Positions 39,046-46,924 of a DNA stretch of 64,000 nucleotides are shown piece after piece (positions within the stretch are counted from its first letter, which is position 1; each line of letters begins with the position of its first letter). The notes under the pieces were generated by a model, which saw only the letters and a list, made by a program, of their open reading frames with translations, was not told the origin of the DNA and did no database searches. Source of the stretch: Pseudarthrobacter sp. Fe7 (lineage in GTDB: Bacteria; Actinomycetota; Actinomycetes; Actinomycetales; Micrococcaceae); the NCBI GenBank assembly GCA_024372495.1, contig CP099977.1, forward strand, positions 3,224,001 to 3,288,000, read 5' to 3'. The translations under genes were made by a program, and so were the position numbers.

Positions 39046-40035
39046 TTATGCAGTCTGCCTGTTGGCCTCGTGCTGGAGCACCCGCCAAGCCGTTCGGTAT
39101 AACTGCCGCGCGAAACCGATGTTCACGGCGACGTACCGCTCACTGACACCAAGCTCGGTCGCCAGCGCGGCCATCTGCACGGACCTAGGCAGGCCGCGCA
39201 GCCCTGGACGGACTATGGTCTCCGCGACTCTTCTCAGAACAGCCGTGGGAAGGCAATCGGCAGCGCACCGACAAATACCTTCCATGCTTAGCCCCGGCTC
39301 GGGGTGGCAGTTCAGTGCAGCACTGATTGTCATAGCGGTCTGCCGCACGACAGTAACGGCATGCCAGCGTCGTCTGTCCCTTGGCGATGGGGGTCCGTAG
39401 TGCCGTGGCCCAACCAGACTAGAGACAGCGAGTTGCCACGTGTCCTCCTTGACGTTTCTCTGCACCAGGCCGAGCATGGCCTGCGCCCACGCGTGGTCGA
39501 CATACCTCTCAGTGCTGTCCAAACCCAACCCTGCGCCGACGACAGCAAGAACTTCAGGCGACGCTTCCGCCGTCGTGAAATCCATGACCAGCGGCAAAGT
39601 CTGATGACTTAGTTCGCGCCGGACGTGTGCCGCGCAGATTTTGTTGCAGACGCCTTGGACCCAAGCTTCGAACGGAATGCCCGGCAACTCCCGGTAGCGC
39701 CCTCTCGTCACGCCGTCCCAGACCGCGACCCGAATGTCCTGCATAATGTCGTCCACATCGCAGGTACGCCCAATCCGCGCCAGGCGCGATACGACGTAAC
39801 CCTGCACGCTGCTCACCGCGCTCATGATTTGGTCTAACGGTATGTTGCACTCCCCTGCCGCAGGGGGCGCGAGCAACGAGACGTCGACAGTGACGGTCTT
39901 GGATGGTTCCGAGCTGTTTTGATTTGGCTTAGCGTCGATTTCCACGACTTCACCACTTTGTTCAGATCGAGTAGTTAGCAGAGTCGCAGAAGAGGCCACT
40001 CGCGGACGTGGATACGCAGATCCAGCAACGATCAA
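39046..40035 (-). CDS. Sigma-70-like regulator heading the transfer operon
   Basis: Up to 329 residues (TTG 40035 first; GTG 39999 or later is possible). A region-2-like block reads RIGRTCDVDDIMQDIRVAVWDG then PFEAWVQGVCNKICAAHVRR, matching the core-binding and -10 helices of sigma-70 proteins. The C-terminus LATELGVSERYVAVNIGFARQLYRTAW looks like a region-4-type helix-turn-helix. The middle is longer than in ECF sigma factors, so this is an atypical sigma or sigma-like activator. Three bases separate it from the first structural transfer gene, which suggests it may direct transcription of the operon. Confidence 0.6.
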   Translation of the reverse strand: MIVAGSAYPRPRVASSATLLTTRSEQSGEVVEIDAKPNQNSSEPSKTVTVDVSLLAPPAAGECNIPLDQIMSAVSSVQGYVVSRLARIGRTCDVDDIMQDIRVAVWDGVTRGRYRELPGIPFEAWVQGVCNKICAAHVRRELSHQTLPLVMDFTTAEASPEVLAVVGAGLGLDSTERYVDHAWAQAMLGLVQRNVKEDTWQLAVSSLVGPRHYGPPSPRDRRRWHAVTVVRQTAMTISAALNCHPEPGLSMEGICRCAADCLPTAVLRRVAETIVRPGLRGLPRSVQMAALATELGVSERYVAVNIGFARQLYRTAWRVLQHEANRQTA

Positions 40036-40061
40036 CAGAAGCTACAGAAATTATTGTCGAA

Positions 40062-40076
40062 GATACTTATAGTATC
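40062..40076. promoter_or_regulatory. Inverted repeat between divergent regulators
   Basis: GATACT-TAT-AGTATC is a perfect six-base inverted repeat in an AT-rich patch. It sits 52 bases upstream of the winged-helix gene at 40128 and just upstream of the divergent sigma-like gene. It also contains a TATAGT -10-like hexamer, so a bound regulator could block a promoter. Confidence 0.5.
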
Positions 40077-40127
40077 GTCAAGGGTGCCGTTCTTACTTTT
40101 TCAGCAGCCTTCGGGAAGAATGTGGCT

Positions 40128-40451
40128 ATGCCACGGATTACCCAGCCACACGACGCCGCCTGGTCGGCCGACGTTGAGGCTGCCGTCGCTACCTTTGGCA
40201 ACCGGTCGCGAAATGAAATTCTCCGATTCCTAACGGCCAACGGACCAGCGACGCGCGGCGACATTGTCGCCGCCGTCAGCGCCGGCGAACCAAGCGTAGC
40301 CAAGCACCTCGCGGCCTTGGAGGACGCGGGCGTGGTGATTGTCGACGTCGAACCTGGGCGCCGGCACGGACGGTCGCCCCGGTACTCGGCCAACGCCATC
40401 CGTATCAAGGAACTGCTCGACGCGCACCTAAGCTACCTACTCGAGAAGTAG
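40128..40451 (+). CDS. ArsR-like winged-helix regulator
   Basis: 107 residues from ATG 40128 (MPRITQPHDAAW). The winged helix reads FGNRSRNEILRFLTANGPATRGDIV followed by VSAGEPSVAKHLAALEDAGVVIV and a basic wing RRHGRSPRY. An in-frame start upstream at 40008 exists but overlaps the inverted repeat and is not conserved-looking. It is similar in pattern to the protein at 41168 (both have NR-R...LRFL..GPA), so the two are paralogues flanking the EspR-like gene. Confidence 0.8.
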   Translation: MPRITQPHDAAWSADVEAAVATFGNRSRNEILRFLTANGPATRGDIVAAVSAGEPSVAKHLAALEDAGVVIVDVEPGRRHGRSPRYSANAIRIKELLDAHLSYLLEK

Positions 40452-40486
40452 TGACAACGTTGCGGCGGCGGTAGCGGATATTCGAC

Positions 40487-41046
40487 CTACTCCACTGCTT
40501 CACCCGCGTCCGACGACGAACCCGCCGCTGCTTGCTCACCTTCCGGCCGCCGACTGATGTCCCTGTTCAAGTACTCCGTGATGGCACGAAGCGTCTCCGG
40601 GGACACATCACCAAGAGTCCTGGCCGCAAAGGTCTTTACACGCGCTGCGCGCAGGGACTTCACAAATTCAAGCTGTGAATCAATGCGCTCGGGCAGGTCA
40701 GCGGCCTCGCCACCCTGCAGGTAACCAGGGTCGACATTGAAGACTTCACACAGAGCCCAAGCAATGCCGGGTCACTGACGAGCCTCCCCGTGCCGTCCTT
40801 CATGTAGAACCACCGGGCTCTGGAAAGCTTGATTCCCCTGCTCTGCAGCTTCTGCTGAACCTCACGGAACGTGACGGGCTGGCCCCGCTCGGCAACCACA
40901 ACATCGAGCAGAAGGTTCAGGCGTCGCGCCAACTCTGCCTGTGGAGACAAACCAGCACTGAATGCCTCTTGGTCAGAAGACAAGACCGCCTCCCTCCTGG
41001 TGCGATGGTTTACGCCGACTCTTGTGCCAGTATTCCTTTGGCCCAC
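40487..41046 (-). CDS. EspR-like XRE-family regulator, one frame break
   Basis: 186 residues when restored. Seen: ELARRLNLLLDVVVAERGQPVTFREVQQKLQSRGIKLSRARWFYMKDG, then DPALLGALCEVFNVDPGYLQGG (restored), the helix-turn-helix and linker pattern of mycobacterial EspR and related actinobacterial regulators. The tail is Glu/Ala/Ser-rich. The break is a missing C in the run at 40756-40758. The 15-base palindrome at 41111-41125 lies about 65 bases upstream of its start and recurs before the MpaB-like gene, making this the best candidate regulator of that cluster. Confidence 0.75.
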
Positions 41047-41109
41047 GCCGCCTGCAATAAGGCTTGGAGGTTTGCTTCCATCCCCTTACGGATGAGCGTA
41101 TCGTTCTCC

Positions 41110-41125
41110 TGTAGACCCGTCTACA
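41110..41125. promoter_or_regulatory. Perfect palindromic site, candidate operator
   Basis: TGTAGAC-CC-GTCTACA is a perfect seven-base inverted repeat in the divergent region between the EspR-like gene (41046, minus) and a winged-helix gene (41168, plus). GTAGACCCGTCTACA is repeated exactly at 20526-20540. Confidence 0.6.
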
Positions 41126-41167
41126 GCTAGTTCACCCCTACCTCAAAGTCATTCAGCGGTGGTCTCC

Positions 41168-41449
41168 ATGGCAGAAGATATCTTGATGAACCGGACGCGA
41201 AGCCGACTCCTTCGCTTCCTAATCGCGCATGGCCCAGCGTCTTGCGCGGATGCAGCTGCCGCCTTGGAACTGTCGATATCCACGGTGCGTCGACAAATCA
41301 CGTTGCTTTGCGGCGCAGACATTGTCAGGGTGGCTTCGGGCACATACAGCGCCCAGGTGGACCAGATCGAGAAGCAGCTTCAAGAGCTGTCCGCCGAGTT
41401 CGAATCTCCTGTTACCGACAGAAACGGAGTAACTGAGGCCCCCACCTAG
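41168..41449 (+). CDS. Small winged-helix regulator
   Basis: 93 residues from ATG 41168 (MAEDILMNRT); an upstream in-frame GTG at 41159 is possible. The winged helix reads NRTRSRLLRFLIAHGPASCADAAAALELSISTVRRQITLLCGADIVRVASG, followed by a short Gln/Glu-rich helix. It is paralogous in pattern to the 40128 gene. Divergent from the EspR-like regulator, with the palindrome between them. Confidence 0.7.
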   Translation: MAEDILMNRTRSRLLRFLIAHGPASCADAAAALELSISTVRRQITLLCGADIVRVASGTYSAQVDQIEKQLQELSAEFESPVTDRNGVTEAPT

Positions 41450-41863
41450 CGGTGGCGGCGTTCCACTCGAGCAAATGCCCTAATACCTCGAAAGAAACGA
41501 GTTGAACCTGATCGGGACGCGGCGCCGCGAGCAGTGCGTGCAGACCGCAGCCATGCTTTCTGGTGCTTCGGCTAGCCTGACAGTCTTGCGGTCGAACGTT
41601 CGCCTTCCCTGGCATTAAGCCTGGGCGGCGGGAAGCAAAATACCGTCACCAGAACTCAGCGCGGTCCTAGTTTGACCAAGCCGACCCCGCCCGAGCCGGG
41701 CAGGTGGGAGCGCCAGAAGCAAACAGGCGGCTTCGCATACTTCCTAATTGCGTGAGGCCGACCAACTTGCCCTCGCGTGTCAACCGGCTCAGATGGCAGC
41801 GGTTCTAGTGTCGTGAGCTGATACGGAATCAGCCCCTCTAGCGGGACACATTCCCTCCTGTGG
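41450..41863. other. Intergenic stretch without recognised feature
   Basis: No conserved frame, tRNA-like fold or clear repeat is evident between the winged-helix gene and the minus-strand hypothetical gene; the two genes converge here. Confidence 0.35.
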
Positions 41864-42286
41864 CTAGAATTCGATCTCGTCAGCTACGGACTTCACATTC
41901 TTGGCGTGAAGTTCAGCCTGTGCGTTTCGCTCCGTTTCCCGCGCAACCTCGCCCCGATGCCATTCCTCAGAGAGGGCATTGACCTTCTCAACGACCCCCT
42001 GCAGCGTTCTGGCATGGTGGTCGCGGACTTCCTCGATTGTGGTTCTACTGAGGACGAATTCGGTGCTGTAGCAGCGCGCTATTCCGGGCCTATGCATAGA
42101 GCTGTAGGAAGGCGGGTTGTCCCATACCGCCACCATTGCCTCCTGCTCGTCCGCTGACAAGGGGCGGGACAGTGTAAGCGGGACCGCATAAAGGGCTGAG
42201 CCCGGGGAGCCGTCATTTAGTGGTGTTCCCACCAAGGCCTTATTGACGCCGATGATCTTGAAGGGGACGTAGGTTTCGTCTCGCAT
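41864..42286 (-). CDS. Hypothetical soluble protein of the element
   Basis: 140 residues. The N-terminal half (KIIGVNKALVGTPLNDG, LYAVPLTLSRPLSADEQEAM) looks folded; the C-terminal half (residues 85-140) is a Glu/His/Ala-rich helix likely to form a coiled coil. There is no signal peptide or membrane segment. I do not recognise the family. Confidence 0.55.
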   Translation of the reverse strand: MRDETYVPFKIIGVNKALVGTPLNDGSPGSALYAVPLTLSRPLSADEQEAMVAVWDNPPSYSSMHRPGIARCYSTEFVLSRTTIEEVRDHHARTLQGVVEKVNALSEEWHRGEVARETERNAQAELHAKNVKSVADEIEF

Positions 42287-42342
42287 GAGTGACTCCTATG
42301 AATGGGCCGAAAGTGGTTTACAGGGTCCTGATGTTGGCCTGG

Positions 42343-42870
42343 TTACTTCGTGTACGGCCGCCAGGCATCCAATACGGCAATCAGGGGGCGGATTGCCCCG
42401 TTGGCCAGCGTCTCAGCATCGTCACAGGCTTGGCTCTCTGTGTCCTTGCATGCAGTCGTGGCGTCGATAGCTGCAAGATCATCCAAGGCAGAGAGTGTCC
42501 GCGTCCTGAGGCTAGAGATTTCGGCGGGCGGCGTGGGCAGTGCACGGATGTTTTTGGCCGCGGTCTTTGCGGTAAGTGTCACAGTCATGGCGCTGAACTT
42601 GCATGTCAGAGCCTGCATCTGGTCCAGCGGCTTCGTGCTGATGCTCGCGAAGGCGCAAGTTGTGATGTTGTCGTTGTAGTCCCGCCAATTCTTTTCCTGC
42701 TCAGTCAGGATGGAGGCGAACTGAGCAACGGTGGCAGTGGGCGTAGGGCTGGGTGTCGGGCTGACGGTCGCGGTCGGACTGGCATCAGCGGCCGGAGTCG
42801 TTCCCCCGCAGGCCGACAGGGAAAGGGCAGCGACGATGAGGCCCGCGGCGAATGGGTAGTGCTTTTTCAA
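42343..42870 (-). CDS. Secreted lipoprotein of unknown function
   Basis: 175 residues from TTG 42870, preceded by GGGGGAAA. The signal peptide KKHYPFAAGLIVAALSLSACGG has a clear lipobox. It is followed by a Thr/Pro/Ser-rich linker and a helical domain with several Cys (ITTCAFASIS, ALTCKFSAM, TTACKDTESQACDD) that could form disulfides outside the cell. The open frame continues upstream to 43278 but that part is not signal-like. No family is recognised; a surface or exclusion role is possible. Confidence 0.65.
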   Translation of the reverse strand: MKKHYPFAAGLIVAALSLSACGGTTPAADASPTATVSPTPSPTPTATVAQFASILTEQEKNWRDYNDNITTCAFASISTKPLDQMQALTCKFSAMTVTLTAKTAAKNIRALPTPPAEISSLRTRTLSALDDLAAIDATTACKDTESQACDDAETLANGAIRPLIAVLDAWRPYTK

Positions 42871-43084
42871 TTGTTTCCCCCATGGAAAATGACGAGTAGT
42901 GGCCCAAGAATACAGTCGCTTGAACTGGCAGGCCCGTTGCGGCGGAAGTATGTCGAACACTTTCCTTTGGGGCCCCAATTGGGGGTCAACTTTGAGGAAG
43001 AACTCTGAGTACTTCTTGGGAAGGCTCGCCGGGGAAGTTGGGTGCTCCGCGGCTCGGATTGCGGCCCACTGTAGCTTCCGTGTC

Positions 43085-43300
43085 ATGACTAACGAAGACG
43101 TGAAGAATCGTGGTGACGCCAAGGTCAAGGAGGTGGCCGAGTATTTGGGCCTGCACCCCGAGACGGTCCGCTCCATGGCACGCTCCGGGGATTTCCCTGG
43201 CGCGTACAAAACCGGGGCCGGCCGGCACTCCAGCCACATCAGGATCCCCTGGTCCGACGTGGAGGCGTGGCGGGCCAAACAGCCGCGGGCGAACCGCTGA
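43085..43300 (+). CDS. Small excisionase/MerR-like helix-turn-helix protein
   Basis: 71 residues from ATG 43085. The whole protein is one winged helix of the AlpA/excisionase type: VKEVAEYLGLHPETVRSMARSGDFPGAYKTG followed by HIRIPWSDVEAWRAKQ. Such proteins serve as excision directionality factors or small regulators. It is alone on the plus strand among minus-strand genes. A second excisionase-like gene nearer the integrase is at 46531-46842. Confidence 0.75.
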   Translation: MTNEDVKNRGDAKVKEVAEYLGLHPETVRSMARSGDFPGAYKTGAGRHSSHIRIPWSDVEAWRAKQPRANR

Positions 43301-43341
43301 GGCCGGTCACAAGCTCCTGCGGCTGATCCCGAGAAGAAAAG

Positions 43342-43899
43342 CTACTTGCTTAGTTCTAAGGCTGCCTTGTCTGCTGCGCTGCCGGCATCTGCATTGCGCT
43401 TGGGTGAGTCATCTTGGCCGTCCTCTTCCTGGAAAGGCCATTCATCGCGCTTCATGAATCCCAGTACCACTGGAGGCAACCCTAATGCTGCCGTGAACTG
43501 TGTGATTGACTGCCGGACGTAGGGGTAAGCGATGAAGTAGGCGTTCGTCTCGATAAACGCCCCGATGGCTGCTGCGCTGACCTCAAGCTCATGCAATACC
43601 TGAAAAGCCACGATGTGCTGCATGTGTACATTGGTTGCAGACTCCGGCTCATCAGCGGTAAAGCAACTCACCTTATGTTCTAGGCGAACCATCAGAACGT
43701 CGCGTTCTTCCACGTACGCAAATCCGGGTTGTCCACGCTCGAACTTGACCTGCATCTCGGCTGCCGCGGCGGCAACTGGGCCAGCGTGTACCTCGTCCAG
43801 TCGAACCTCAATAGGTTCCGTTGCTCCGATGATCATGGCAACGTCGGAAGGAACGACAGGAACATCCGTCTCGTCTGCGCGGATTCGAAGCAGGGTCAC
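43342..43899 (-). CDS. SecB-like chaperone candidate
   Basis: 185 residues. The region DVLMVRLEHKVSCFTAD, then HIVAFQVLHELEVSAAAIGAF, TNAYFIAYPYVRQSITQFTAALGLPPVVLGFM follows the SecB pattern: beta strands, then a (F/Y)PYxR helix and a GLPPxxL-type end. Actinobacteria usually lack export SecB, and SecB-like genes there typically belong to toxin-antitoxin-chaperone loci such as Rv1957. It begins 17 bases after an HTH protein gene on the same strand, with a HicA-like gene further upstream. The C-terminal tail is acidic. The SecB assignment rests on motif resemblance only. Confidence 0.6.
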   Translation of the reverse strand: MTLLRIRADETDVPVVPSDVAMIIGATEPIEVRLDEVHAGPVAAAAAEMQVKFERGQPGFAYVEERDVLMVRLEHKVSCFTADEPESATNVHMQHIVAFQVLHELEVSAAAIGAFIETNAYFIAYPYVRQSITQFTAALGLPPVVLGFMKRDEWPFQEEDGQDDSPKRNADAGSAADKAALELSK

Positions 43900-43916
43900 A
43901 GTTTCTCCGATTCAAT

Positions 43917-44549
43917 CTATGTTCTACGGGCGGCCGCCCCCACGAGTTCACGGAAGTTCCCCGTGAGCCCTTGGGCGCGGCCGCCCGCGGAAACGCGGGC
44001 AGCCGGCTGAACTGATTGAAATATCGGTTTTTGCGCATTGGTCATCTTGCTAGCCGTCTGGTGCCACAACACGGTCGTGTGGTCCGGGTTCCTCATAATG
44101 CAGTTTTCGATCTGCGTCATGAGTGCCAGGCTCGGAAGCTCCTGCTCCATGTCCAGGGCACGTGCGGCTTCTAGCCACTGAACAACCTCAGTCCAGGCCC
44201 ATACCTTCATGGATCCTGCGCCGATGTAGTCAAAAGGCGCAGGGAAATCGGCTGATTGGCTCCACTTACGGGCACCCTCACGGCTTACACCGGTACGCAA
44301 AGCAATATCCGTAGTGCCGACGAGGTCGCGGTACACGCCGACAACCTTCAAGCCGTCGATAGCCGATTCCACGCGGCGAACGATGGTGTCCGTGTCAGTG
44401 ACAGCATCCTCGCGGTCAACAAAAACGGTAAGCGTGGTCAGGCCGTCTGCCTGATCCCACGATAAATCTGGGAATTCTTTGGCGATAATAGCGTCAACGG
44501 ATTGGTCGAATATGTCCACACCTTGGACGCGAAGTGTCACCTCGATCAT
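43917..44549 (-). CDS. HTH protein, possible chaperone-dependent antitoxin
   Basis: 210 residues from ATG 44549, with a strong AGGAGGGGGATC site upstream. The N-terminal domain (about 1-85) is alpha/beta (IEVTLRVQGVDIFDQSVDAI, LTTLTVFVDREDAV). An HTH follows at LVGTTDIALRTGVSREGARKWSQSADFP with VWAWTEVVQWLEAARAL after it. The last 40 residues are basic and low-complexity and could be a chaperone-addiction-like tail. A perfect inverted repeat lies at its promoter (44592-44607), as expected for self-repression. The antitoxin role is inference from layout. Confidence 0.6.
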   Translation of the reverse strand: MIEVTLRVQGVDIFDQSVDAIIAKEFPDLSWDQADGLTTLTVFVDREDAVTDTDTIVRRVESAIDGLKVVGVYRDLVGTTDIALRTGVSREGARKWSQSADFPAPFDYIGAGSMKVWAWTEVVQWLEAARALDMEQELPSLALMTQIENCIMRNPDHTTVLWHQTASKMTNAQKPIFQSVQPAARVSAGGRAQGLTGNFRELVGAAARRT

Positions 44550-44591
44550 GCAAGATCCCCCTCCTAGGTCATGTATGACTTTACACATCAG

Positions 44592-44607
44592 GTTGGCAAG
44601 TGCCAAC
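44592..44607. promoter_or_regulatory. Perfect inverted repeat, candidate operator of HTH/SecB-like pair
   Basis: GTTGGCA-AG-TGCCAAC is a perfect seven-base inverted repeat 43 bases upstream of the HTH gene start. On the minus strand it overlaps a TTGCCA -35-like hexamer. A second, shorter repeat AGGTA/TACCT lies at 44615-44631. Confidence 0.55.
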
Positions 44608-44649
44608 TCTATTTAGGTATGCGAAGTACCTGTTTTTGCAGTGCCGTAA

Positions 44650-45270
44650 CTACCTAGGCAGGCGTGCTTGCAGCGCGAGGACGCGCTCACGCAAGCTTTC
44701 AGTCCGTTCACGCAGGGCCTTTACACGTTCATTCCCCGGCGGAAGATCCCGGAGCGCAAGCCTAGCTGTCCGGACGTGGCTTGAAGCCTCTCCTGCGAGC
44801 TTTGACGCCCCCTCTGTAACCTCGTCGGGAGGAATGGCACTCAATGCATCTTCGGCTTGCTCCAACTTTTCGACGGCGGCGTCGAATACCTCGTCAGCCT
44901 GAGCGAGGTTTTCCTCAGCCAACCCCAGCATCTGAACGGCATGCTCCATTGAGTTTTCGGCCTCTACCCGGTCAGTGAGCAGCTCCGCGGAGCGAATAAG
45001 CTTTTGGGCCTTGCCGAGGTGGATTTCCACCTGGTCGAGGGGTTCGGCAATGTTCTGGTGCTCGCAGTTCCGAATAGTGCGCCGCTTGCTGCGAGCGACG
45101 TTCTCAGTAGACCGACCCGTCATGTATACCGGAAACTCATGAACCTTGCCTGGGCACATGAGGTGCATTCCACCGTGGTCGGAGTTCTTCTTGCTACTCC
45201 AGCCGTACTTTCTGGCCAAGTCCAAGGTTTCCTGCCATGCCGGATTGTCGTGTGACCACTCGTCACTCAA
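44650..45270 (-). CDS. HicA-like N-terminal domain fused to coiled coil
   Basis: About 206 residues from TTG 45270 (after a run of G); the frame is open to 45411. The N-terminal 70 residues (WQETLDLARKYGWSSKKNSDHGGMHLMCPG, then FPVYMTGRSTENVARSKRRTIRNCEH) follow the GW...H-G...L.CP...ST.....A...RR pattern of small HicA-like, dsRNA-binding-fold proteins. The catalytic-type His of HicA corresponds to the SDHGG block. The rest (about 80-206) is a long heptad-rich coiled coil. It lies upstream of the HTH and SecB-like genes on the same strand. Whether it is a toxin is not shown. Confidence 0.55.
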   Translation of the reverse strand: MSDEWSHDNPAWQETLDLARKYGWSSKKNSDHGGMHLMCPGKVHEFPVYMTGRSTENVARSKRRTIRNCEHQNIAEPLDQVEIHLGKAQKLIRSAELLTDRVEAENSMEHAVQMLGLAEENLAQADEVFDAAVEKLEQAEDALSAIPPDEVTEGASKLAGEASSHVRTARLALRDLPPGNERVKALRERTESLRERVLALQARLPR

Positions 45271-45675
45271 GTGAACCCCCCGTATCCCACAGCCAACCTG
45301 GCCGATATCCTCCGTCAATTTTGGCACACCGAGCCGACATTGACGGGGCGGCGATGCAGTGTCTCCCGACCGCCGATGTTTCGCGGTGCAATCTATGCCC
45401 ACGCAGGACATGCACGTCCTGCGGGAGCGTGATCACCGGGTGAGCACACACTTCACGATACGAGCGGAGTCAGGCGGTTACCGTCCACCGCTCCGGAGCC
45501 GCGAGATCCCCGGAATCTAGACCATCCGGGGATCAACGGGTTTTCACGGTCACAGTAGGCAAATCACTGTAAACCAGTTGTTCTTGCAGCCCGGACGTGC
45601 GGCCGTAACCACCCTTCCCGGTTCTGAGCCGGAGAGGACTTCGGATCAGCTGCCCTTCCGCTAACTTCACCGTGT
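45271..45675. other. Intergenic stretch
   Basis: No supported gene. It separates the presumed start of the HicA-like gene from the end of the HNH-domain lipoprotein gene and should contain the promoter of the former. An unused frame (45271-45411) continues the HicA-like gene upstream. Confidence 0.35.
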
Positions 45676-46450
45676 CTATACGCAGGCGTCAAGCACACTC
45701 TCAATGGCGTCGTGTTCGGCTTGAGTGACCCAAAGACTGTACTTGGCTTTGACTGCTGTTTGCCGCTCGACATATTCACACCGGAAAGCCTTGTTCGGCG
45801 GAAGCCATGTGGCGGCATCCTTGTCGCCTTTCGCGCTGTTTGTGCGGCCGTCGGCTGCAATGAGGTTCAGCGGGTCGTTCGCGAGGCTCTTTGCGCCGAT
45901 CTGCGCTCAGCTGCTGGGCACCCTTCTGCCATGCGTCGCTGAGCGGGACGATGTGGTCAATTTGGATGTCGGAGCTGGTGTCCTGCCCGCGAACGAATCT
46001 GATCGTGGTGCCCGTGGACTTGTCGGCCAGTGTGCCTGTCGAGACGACGCAGTTGTTGGTGCCAGGCTTGAACGTCTCCCCGGTCAGGTCGCGAGCGAGG
46101 ATGTCATTGCGCGTGTCACAGCCGTTGTGGTCTATGTCGGCCCAGGCGGGACCGAACTCATCGCGGGTGTAACCAGTCTTCGGGGCTCGGCCCTTGACCG
46201 GGATGTCCTCAAGCTGGACGAGAGCCTGGGCTGCTTCGCTGGCAGAGCCACCGCCCGTCGCCAGGCCCGCAGAGTTACTTGGAGCAGATCCGATGCCCTC
46301 GATGGCATGGGCGGCAGCGTCACAACCAACAAGCGGCCCAACCAGGAGGATGGCGGCGACAGCGGTCAAGGCTGGTGCGATGGAGCGATTAATTTGAACG
46401 GCCCTTCTAGGTTGCGGGAAGTTGTTCCACGGTAGCGTCGGCTGCCTCAT
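45676..46450 (-). CDS. Exported HNH (DUF1524/GmrSD-C-like) nuclease lipoprotein, one frame break
   Basis: 257 residues when restored, start ATG 46450. The N-terminus has a signal sequence ending GPLVGC (lipobox). The C-terminal half carries QIDHIVPLSDAWQKGAQQLS, DPLNLIAADGRTNSAKGDKD (restored) and TWLPPNKAFRCEYVERQ, the DHIVPL-N-K pattern of secreted HNH endonucleases of the DUF1524 type. GAGGCTC at 45883-45889 should read GAGCTC (RKELANDPLN restored; stop at 45676). A membrane-anchored nuclease on a conjugative element could act on incoming or extracellular DNA; that role is inference. Confidence 0.8.
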
Positions 46451-46530
46451 GGAAGCGGTAAGGGGACCTGTCGTACCCGCCACACCGGATCGTGCGAAAA
46501 ACCAAACCGAAAGACAGCCGGTAGTTCGAA

Positions 46531-46842
46531 TCAATTCACCGTTGAAAGGCGGACCTTGGAACGCGTCCCAATGAGCCGCTGCTTGGTTAGTGGTTGCTCC
46601 TGTGCGTGTTCGGGCCCGGTGCCGCCAGGAAGGATTTCGCTCAATCTCGCAATCTCCCGGATGTGCTCTGACGTAAAGATAATCTTTCCTTTGCCCCAGC
46701 AGGCGTGAGGGAATCGTCCACTGGTCGCGCCATCGCGCAACCAGGACTCGGTGCAGCGCATGAGTGCTGCTGCTTCGGCGGGCTCAAAAATTCGATGTCC
46801 ACGGCGTCTCCAAAAGGAAAGGTGCAGGTTTCTCTGGTTCAT
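46531..46842 (-). CDS. Helix-turn-helix protein beside the integrase, excisionase candidate
   Basis: 103 residues from ATG 46842. A single HTH domain reads IFEPAEAAALMRCTESWLRDGATSGRFPHACWGKGKIIFT, the pattern of excisionase-like DNA-binding proteins, followed by a basic tail. It lies 82 bases downstream of the integrase gene on the same strand, the usual position of a recombination directionality factor. Confidence 0.65.
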   Translation of the reverse strand: MNQRNLHLSFWRRRGHRIFEPAEAAALMRCTESWLRDGATSGRFPHACWGKGKIIFTSEHIREIARLSEILPGGTGPEHAQEQPLTKQRLIGTRSKVRLSTVN

Positions 46843-46924
46843 GCGGGCCGCAACAGCCGCCAACATGACCAAAGCTCTCTGCCGTCAGGAAGGAGCGCTC
46901 TGCAGAAAAACAACCAATTGCTCC

